Notes under the pieces: model-generated
What the model was told of the DNA's origin: nothing
Database searches by the model: none
Seen by the model: the letters and a program-made list of their open reading frames with translations, nothing else
Position numbers and translations under genes: made by a program
In this document: piece after piece, positions 14,744 to 19,196 of the stretch
Position numbering within the stretch: position 1 is the first letter of the stretch
Layout: each line of letters opens with the position of its first letter
From: an uncultured Collinsella sp.
GTDB taxonomy: Bacteria; Actinomycetota; Coriobacteriia; Coriobacteriales; Coriobacteriaceae
NCBI GenBank assembly: GCA_958370325.1
Contig: CATXJW010000037.1
Span: forward strand, 1 to 19,196
Direction: 5' to 3'
Length of the DNA stretch: 19,196 bases

Positions 14744-14755
14744 TTCCAATTGGAA
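14744..14755. promoter_or_regulatory. 12-bp perfect palindrome, candidate operator
   Basis: TTCCAATTGGAA is perfectly symmetric. It lies about 150 bases upstream of the ATPase start and 210 bases upstream of the pyk promoter, between the putative minus-strand promoter and the leader hairpins. No U-run follows on either strand. Confidence 0.35.
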
Positions 14756-14939
14756 ACACGGCTCGAGTGCAACGATGCAGACCGTGTGATGCTCAACATT
14801 GATAAAACGTTTTTTCTTCGGCGCATCGTCAAACTGAAATATCGCCCAGATAGCAGCGGTCAGAACGGTTGGTAAAGATTTTTCATATACCGTTTTTACC
14901 GCAAAAAATGAACTTCTTAATCGGCATACGGTCGTTTTT

Positions 14940-14970
14940 TTGGGGTATTCGGTCGGTATTTCGTTATAAT
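14940..14970 (+). promoter_or_regulatory. Promoter of pyk
   Basis: A perfect -10 TATAAT (14965-14970) lies about 57 bases before the start codon. The -35 is poor (TTGGGG at 14940, 19-base spacer). Two CGGTCG direct repeats (14929-14934 and 14950-14955) are 21 bases apart, one on each side of the -35 region, so an activator or repressor may act here. Confidence 0.6.
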
Positions 14971-15032
14971 CAACTCGATTTATTTCTTATGGTTTATCTA
15001 TCAGCGCAAGACGATGTCAGATGGAGGTCTGA

Positions 15033-16493
15033 ATGTACAAGCGCACCAAGATTGTATGCACCATGGGTCCCGCCTGCGATAGCGACGAGACCATCCGCGA
15101 GATGATCAAGGCGGGCATGAACGTCGCCCGTTTTAACTTCTCGCACGGATCCTACGACGAGCACCACGGTCGCATCGAGCGCGTCCGTCGTATTTCCAAG
15201 GAGCTCGGTCTGCCTGTCGGCATCCTGCTCGACACCAAGGGCCCCGAGGTCCGCACCGGTCTTCTGGTCGACGGCAAGAAGGTTGCCGTCAAGACCGGCG
15301 ACAAGATCGTCGTCACTGCTCAGCCCACGTCCGAGGATTTCCACGGCACCGCCGAGCACATCTCCCTCGACTACCTGGCTCTGCCCTCCGAGGTCGAAAA
15401 GGGCTCCCTCATCCTGATCGATGACGGCCTGGTTGCCCTCGAGGTCGAGTCCGTCGACGGCCAGGACATGACCTGCGTCGTCAAGAACGACGGCCTGATC
15501 GGCGAGCGCAAGGGCGTCAACATGCCCAACGTCAACATCTCGCTGCCCGCCATCACCGAGCGCGATCGTCAGGACATCCTCTTTGGCCTGACCGAGAACA
15601 TCGACTACATCGCCGCTTCCTTCATCCGTGACGGCGAGTCCGTCCGCGGCATCCGCAAGCTTTGCCGCGAGAACGGCGGCGAGCACGTGACGATCTTCCC
15701 GAAGATCGAGTGCGCCCTGGGCGTCGAGAACTTCGACGAGATCCTCGAGGCTTCCGACGGCATCATGGTCGCCCGTGGCGACCTGGGCATCGAGATCAAG
15801 CCCGAGCTCGTTCCGCACATCCAGAAGGAGATCATCGCCAAGTGCAACGCGGCCTACAAGCCCGTTATCACCGCTACGCAGATGCTCGACTCCATGCAGC
15901 AGAACCCGCGCCCGACGCGCGCCGAGGTTGCCGACGTTGCTAACGCCATCTACGACGGCACCGACGCCGTTATGCTCTCTGGCGAGTCCGCTGCCGGTAA
16001 GTACCCGGTCGAGGCCGTTAAGATGCAGGCCAGCATTGCTCTCGAGACCGAGAAGTACCTCCCGGCTCACGCTCCGCTCGAGGTTCCGGCTGACGCTCAC
16101 GGCACCCGCGTCGTCAACAACGTTGTGGGTATGTCCGCTGTGAACATGGCCACCACCGTTGGCGCCAAGTGCATCACCGTGCCGACGACCACCGGTCGTA
16201 CCGCTCGCCTGATCTCGCACTTCCGTCCCAACATGCCGATCTGCGCATTCTCCCGCCACGAGTGGGCCGTCCAGCAGATGATCATGTACTGGGGCGTTAT
16301 CCCGCACCAGGCCGAGATTACCCAGGGCACCGTCAACGGCACGATCGTCAAGGCGATCGAGACCGCTAAGGAGCTCGGCTACGTCGAGGCCGGCGATCTG
16401 ACCGTCGCTACCGCCGGCGATCCCCGCATGAGCGTCCAGCTCGAGGACAAGGTCTCCTCGACCAACGTCGCTTACGTCGCTCAGGTGCGCTAA
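15033..16493 (+). CDS. pyk: Pyruvate kinase
   Basis: A 486-aa glycolytic enzyme that converts phosphoenolpyruvate and ADP to pyruvate and ATP. Motifs: NFSHG (35-39), DTKGPEVR (67-74), the catalytic lysine region IFPKIECALG (221-230, Lys224), MVARGDLG (245-252, metal-binding Asp250) and ATQMLDSM (281-288). The C-terminal allosteric domain (about 350-486) is present; there is no extra PEP-utiliser domain. The length is normal. ATG 15033 has GGAGG about 6 bases upstream. The codons are strongly biased to C at the third position, as expected of a highly expressed gene. A promoter and a strong terminator make it monocistronic. Confidence 0.97.
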   Translation: MYKRTKIVCTMGPACDSDETIREMIKAGMNVARFNFSHGSYDEHHGRIERVRRISKELGLPVGILLDTKGPEVRTGLLVDGKKVAVKTGDKIVVTAQPTSEDFHGTAEHISLDYLALPSEVEKGSLILIDDGLVALEVESVDGQDMTCVVKNDGLIGERKGVNMPNVNISLPAITERDRQDILFGLTENIDYIAASFIRDGESVRGIRKLCRENGGEHVTIFPKIECALGVENFDEILEASDGIMVARGDLGIEIKPELVPHIQKEIIAKCNAAYKPVITATQMLDSMQQNPRPTRAEVADVANAIYDGTDAVMLSGESAAGKYPVEAVKMQASIALETEKYLPAHAPLEVPADAHGTRVVNNVVGMSAVNMATTVGAKCITVPTTTGRTARLISHFRPNMPICAFSRHEWAVQQMIMYWGVIPHQAEITQGTVNGTIVKAIETAKELGYVEAGDLTVATAGDPRMSVQLEDKVSSTNVAYVAQVR

Positions 16494-16521
16494 ATCGTAC
16501 TTGCAAGCAGATTTGCATTGC

Positions 16522-16559
16522 AAAGGGCCCGGAAGGCATTGCCTTCCGGGCCCTTTTTT
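16522..16559 (+). terminator. Intrinsic terminator of pyk
   Basis: AAAGGGCCCGGAAGGC and GCCTTCCGGGCCCTTT form a 16-bp perfect stem with a 3-nt loop, followed by T's (16554-16559). It lies 29 bases past the pyk stop. The stem is A-rich on the 5' side, so it could also work in the reverse direction. Confidence 0.95.
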
Positions 16560-16561
16560 AG

Positions 16562-16699
16562 ACCTTCTTCGTATGCCGCATCATCGATTTGCGTTCAGTC
16601 GCAAGCCTCTCCGATGCCGAGCGCACCACCGAAGACGCCCTGCGACGGGAGCCGTTGGTCAATTGGGATGAACTGTTCACCGTCAAGCCGGCCGGCTAG
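16562..16699 (+). pseudogene. 3' end of an unidentified gene, truncated by the pyk terminator region
   Basis: An open frame of 45 codons runs from a TAG inside the T-run of the pyk terminator to TAG 16697-16699, with no ATG and no ribosome-binding site. The product ends in ...LVNWDELFTVKPAG. About 80% of the last 28 codons end in G or C, like the real genes here. The stop shares the bases CTAG with the stop of the convergent gene, as true convergent ends often do. I read it as the tail of a decayed or deleted gene; I cannot name the family. A short peptide from the TTG at 16589 is less likely. Confidence 0.45.
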
Positions 16700-17544
16700 C
16701 AGCTAGCGATCAGGGGGACTGCGGGAACGTCAGAAGCAGCAACGCGAGCCGCAAATCCCGCCTCGGTTAGCTCGATGACCTCGGTAAATGTTGCATCGAA
16801 GAACTCCTCGGTTAGCAGGCGATACGGCGGATGATCGGGCTCACCGGGGTTTTCGCGCACAATCTCGTGCATAACGCCAATGGTCTTGAGCACATACTCC
16901 TTATGGATGGGATACTGCCCAAAACGCGTCGCCGCAGTATACAGGCGATCGGTCGCGCGCGGAATCGAAACAATGCCGAGCGTCTTACCAAACCAGTCAA
17001 AGTCACCTTGCTTTTTAATGCGGAATTCTTCGCACGGCTTGCCGCCGTGCGCCTCCAGGTACTGATTCACGCGCGTATTCCATACGGTATCGGCCACCAG
17101 ATGCGACCAGACGCCCAGCGTTAAATCGAGCAACGACTGCGCCACATCTTCGGACGCAAGCGAGAACTCACAGGCGCCTGGACCGACAACCGGCTCGGCA
17201 TCCCTGTAGCGCTGGGGATAGTGCACACGATTCAGTCGCTCGCGCTCCTCGATAATCGAGGTCGCCGCGGCCGGCGCACCGGTGGGAGAACTTTTAAGCA
17301 GCGGTGCCACATAGGTATCCCAGAACTCATGCTCACGAGGCTTAGGGATGGGCTCGGGCTTTGCAAAGTGCGTAATGCGATACGGAATGGGATCGGCGAT
17401 ACCGGGAACCATATAGCCCACAAAAATGTCCGGAACCACGCAGCCAAACAAGAAGGCATTGCGGTCGCGCACGCTATCGGCAAGCGCACTGGTGCGCTCC
17501 AGCAAACGCTCCGTCTGAGCGATATGAATGTTCCAGCTTGGCAT
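16696..17544 (-). CDS. Putative zinc-dependent phospholipase C-like protein
   Basis: A 282-aa protein. The N-terminus MPSWNIHI, FGCVVPDI (33-40), ITHFAKP (57-63) and WSHLVADTVWN (146-156) place His7, Asp39, His59, His148 and Asp152 in the order of metal ligands seen in the Zn-dependent phospholipase C family (PF00882). The assignment rests on this pattern only; substrate and location are unknown. There is no signal peptide, so a cytoplasmic hydrolase is likely. The start is taken as ATG 17544 because MPSWNIH matches the family N-terminus; ATG 17556, four codons upstream with AGG at 8 bases, is the alternative. The gene converges on the plus-strand remnant and stands alone. Confidence 0.7.
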   Translation of the reverse strand: MPSWNIHIAQTERLLERTSALADSVRDRNAFLFGCVVPDIFVGYMVPGIADPIPYRITHFAKPEPIPKPREHEFWDTYVAPLLKSSPTGAPAAATSIIEERERLNRVHYPQRYRDAEPVVGPGACEFSLASEDVAQSLLDLTLGVWSHLVADTVWNTRVNQYLEAHGGKPCEEFRIKKQGDFDWFGKTLGIVSIPRATDRLYTAATRFGQYPIHKEYVLKTIGVMHEIVRENPGEPDHPPYRLLTEEFFDATFTEVIELTEAGFAARVAASDVPAVPLIASC

Positions 17545-17624
17545 AGCCACCCCCATAAAAAACCTGGATAACTATACCATCACGGCAAAGCCGCGCGGGC
17601 GGCTACGCAGCCTCTACGCAGCAA

Positions 17625-18419
17625 CTAGTCCGTAGCACCGTTTTCGGTTCCATACGACGGCACGGGCGCCTCGACCACATGGTGATATCGATCGATATAG
17701 ATGGCACGGGCCCCCAAGCGGCGCACCAAATCTTGATGGTGCGTACTCATCAAGACCGTCTTACCCGCCGCGACGTAGGCCAGCAAGAAGTTGACCACGA
17801 TGTCGCATGAATCCTCATCGAGACCGTTGGTGGGCTCGTCGAGCACCAAGATATCGGGGTTCATCGACACGACCGCAGCCAGCGCCACGCGCTTCTTTTG
17901 CCCACCCGAAAGCTGATAGGGCGAGGCATCGACCAGGTCGGCAACCTGGAACAGCTCCATGGCATCGCGCACGCGACGGTCGAGCTCGCCCGTCGGCAAC
18001 CCCATTTGAGCCGGGCCAAAAGCGACTTCCTCGCCCACCGTGGCACAGAACAGCTGAGCATCGGCGTTCTGGAACACAAAGCCCACGCGCTGATGGAACC
18101 GTTGAGCGGCCGCGGAATCCCTTAGAAACGCCGCATCGATCACGTGCCCGTCAAACAGGTATATCCCTGCGTCCGCGAGTTCGAGGCCGTTAATAAGGCG
18201 CATAATCGTCGTCTTACCGCAGCCGTTGGGACCGAGTAGGGCAACGAGTTCACCACGATCGACCTGCAGCGAAACGCCGTCGACCACCGTATGCCCCGCA
18301 TAGGAGAACACCACGTCGCGCAGCTCGATGAGCGGCGCGACCTTGGTGCCGCCCGCACCGTTCGTGCCCGCCGCACTATTCATATCGATCGTCAAAACGT
18401 CGCCCTTCCCTATTTGCAT
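17625..18419 (-). CDS. ECF transporter ATPase (CbiO/EcfA type)
   Basis: A 264-aa ABC ATPase: Walker A GPNGCGKTT (63-71), Q-loop VFQNADAQLF (115-124), signature LSGGQ (170-174), Walker B ILVLDEP (190-196) and H-loop His227. The segment DAQLFCATVGEEVAFGPAQMGL is typical of CbiO/EcfA energy-coupling ATPases for cobalt, nickel or vitamins. It follows the EcfT/CbiQ permease gene by about 20 bases, so the two form one transporter; the substrate-binding S subunit is outside the window. The start is uncertain: ATG 18419, TTG 18395 (AAGGG about 7 bases upstream) or ATG 18383; the ABC domain begins near residue 29 in any case. Confidence 0.88.
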   Translation of the reverse strand: MQIGKGDVLTIDMNSAAGTNGAGGTKVAPLIELRDVVFSYAGHTVVDGVSLQVDRGELVALLGPNGCGKTTIMRLINGLELADAGIYLFDGHVIDAAFLRDSAAAQRFHQRVGFVFQNADAQLFCATVGEEVAFGPAQMGLPTGELDRRVRDAMELFQVADLVDASPYQLSGGQKKRVALAAVVSMNPDILVLDEPTNGLDEDSCDIVVNFLLAYVAAGKTVLMSTHHQDLVRRLGARAIYIDRYHHVVEAPVPSYGTENGATD

Positions 18420-18441
18420 CCCCAGTCGGAACCAGCAGCGC

Positions 18442-19196
18442 CTACAGCACGGCGCACAACACTGCCAGCAGCGCCACGCCGGCCGCATAGACCGCATCGC
18501 GCCAGCCAAACCCGCCGCGTGCAGGTGCCGGATACACGCCGGCAAAGCCGCGGCAAAGCATAGCCTCGTCCATCGCGCGGCTGCATTCCATCGCCTTGAT
18601 AAAGGTCATGCCCATGATACCCGCGACCGAGTCGGTGCGCGAAAAACCCGCAGGTGCACGGCCAACGCTGCGCAGCATGACCGATTCGCACAGATCGTGC
18701 GCCGTGCGTCCCAGCACCTCGATATGCTTGAGCGCCATATCAAACGTAAAGATGACTTCGTCGGGTAGATGTAGCATCTTGAGCGCCGCCGACATGCGGC
18801 TCCACGTGAGGGTCCACGAAACACCCAGCACCAGCGACACATTAATAAACGTCTTGAGCGCGATCTTGAGCATGGCACCCGTGGCAGACGCGCCCAGCAG
18901 CAGGGCAGGCAGTGCCAGAACCACCGCGAGCCCCGCAGCGCCAAGCGCCGGCACAAAGGTTGCCCGCAGCCCGCGTACGGGGCGCACGGCAACGAGCACC
19001 AGCGCGATAGCCGCCATCAACATGAGGTACAGCGGGCTCTGCGTCAGGCACACGCACAGAACGCAAACGAACATCCCTACCAAACGCACCGGGGCCGAAA
19101 CGGAAGAAAGGGCGCGGTCGATTATCGACCCGCCCTTGTGTGCGCCTCCACCCAGGCGAACCCGCTCAAGCAGGCTCGCCAGGTGCAGGACGTTCT
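18442..19196 (-). CDS. ECF transporter permease (EcfT/CbiQ), 5' end outside window
   Basis: A membrane permease of at least 250 aa. The frame is open to the right edge of the window, so the start is not included. A GTG at 19089 is in frame, but the residues before it (LLERVRLGG...HKGGSIIDRALSS) continue the family's usual N-terminus, so GTG 19089 is probably not the true start. Several hydrophobic helices follow (about 36-105 from the edge). The coupling regions ESVMLRSVGRAP and MDEAMLCRGFAG (Arg-Gly motif) contact the ATPase. A final helix ends the protein. It pairs with the ATPase gene just downstream. The substrate cannot be inferred; the CbiO-like partner hints at cobalt/nickel or another ECF substrate. 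Confidence 0.85.
   Translation of the reverse strand, partial: NVLHLASLLERVRLGGGAHKGGSIIDRALSSVSAPVRLVGMFVCVLCVCLTQSPLYLMLMAAIALVLVAVRPVRGLRATFVPALGAAGLAVVLALPALLLGASATGAMLKIALKTFINVSLVLGVSWTLTWSRMSAALKMLHLPDEVIFTFDMALKHIEVLGRTAHDLCESVMLRSVGRAPAGFSRTDSVAGIMGMTFIKAMECSRAMDEAMLCRGFAGVYPAPARGGFGWRDAVYAAGVALLAVLCAVL

Larger units (their letters stand above)
14592..15032. other. Divergent intergenic region between the Ca2+-ATPase and pyk
   Basis: 441 bases without a gene. From left to right: the ATPase leader hairpins (14602-14700); a 12-bp palindrome (14744-14755); a weak minus-strand promoter candidate TTGACG/TTTTAT (14832-14827 and 14807-14802, 19-base spacer); a cluster of ACCG/CGGT motifs (14865-14959); and the pyk promoter and ribosome-binding site. 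The part nearest pyk is AT-rich compared with the rest of the window. Confidence 0.7.

Noticed and set aside
14994..16523. 509-codon open frame antisense to pyk
   Set aside because: It is the mirror of a strongly C/G-biased third-position gene. The product is a monotonous Leu/Asp/Gly/Val-rich string with no domain, and pyruvate kinase on the other strand is certain.

Overview
The window looks like chromosomal DNA from a high-GC Gram-positive gut anaerobe, most likely class Coriobacteriia (Collinsella or a close relative). This is an inference from the GC-rich third codon positions, strong GGAGG ribosome-binding sites, the content of the Tad cluster, and recalled similarity of the RHH antitoxin and the large Tad protein to Coriobacteriia families. 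No database search was possible. Almost everything is on the minus strand. The exceptions are the pyruvate kinase gene and a short gene remnant after it.

Layout from left to right. 1-240: a tRNA-Phe (minus) with a strong promoter and an intrinsic terminator. 243-622: an RHH antitoxin gene whose partner toxin appears to be deleted down to a 20-codon stub, with a small palindrome upstream. 641-10231: a compact 12-gene tight-adherence (Tad/Flp, type IVc pilus) operon. Transcribed right to left, it reads cpaB/rcpC, tadZ, tadA, tadB, tadC, flp pilin, a one-TM protein, two TadE-like pseudopilins, a 717-aa TadG-like protein, another TadE-like protein and a DUF192 protein. Nearly every junction is an overlap (ATGA, TAATG, TGATG or longer), which implies translational coupling. 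The 190 bases upstream hold a perfect TTGACA with a poor -10 and, next to it, a symmetric set of GCTGACCA boxes, so activator control is plausible. No prepilin peptidase gene is present.

10432-11668: rsgA (ribosome-assembly GTPase) with its terminator. 11716-11898: the terminator of the next gene and a large, nearly perfect inverted repeat. 11910-14591: a P-type Ca2+-type ATPase. Its leader (14592-14700) can fold into two hairpins with perfectly complementary 7-nt loops, and the second hairpin encloses the Shine-Dalgarno sequence. This is the best candidate in the window for an undescribed regulatory RNA. 15033-16493: pyruvate kinase (plus strand) with a TATAAT promoter, CGGTCG repeats and a strong terminator. 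16562-16699: the in-frame 3' end of an unidentified plus-strand gene. 16696-17544: a putative Zn-dependent phospholipase C-like protein. 17625-19196: an ECF transporter ATPase (CbiO/EcfA type) and its EcfT/CbiQ permease, which runs off the right edge of the window.

Functionally, the Tad genes form one machine: TadA ATPase, TadB/TadC platform, TadZ localisation, CpaB assembly, Flp major pilin, TadE/G minor subunits. The remaining genes are housekeeping or transport units with no evident link to it.
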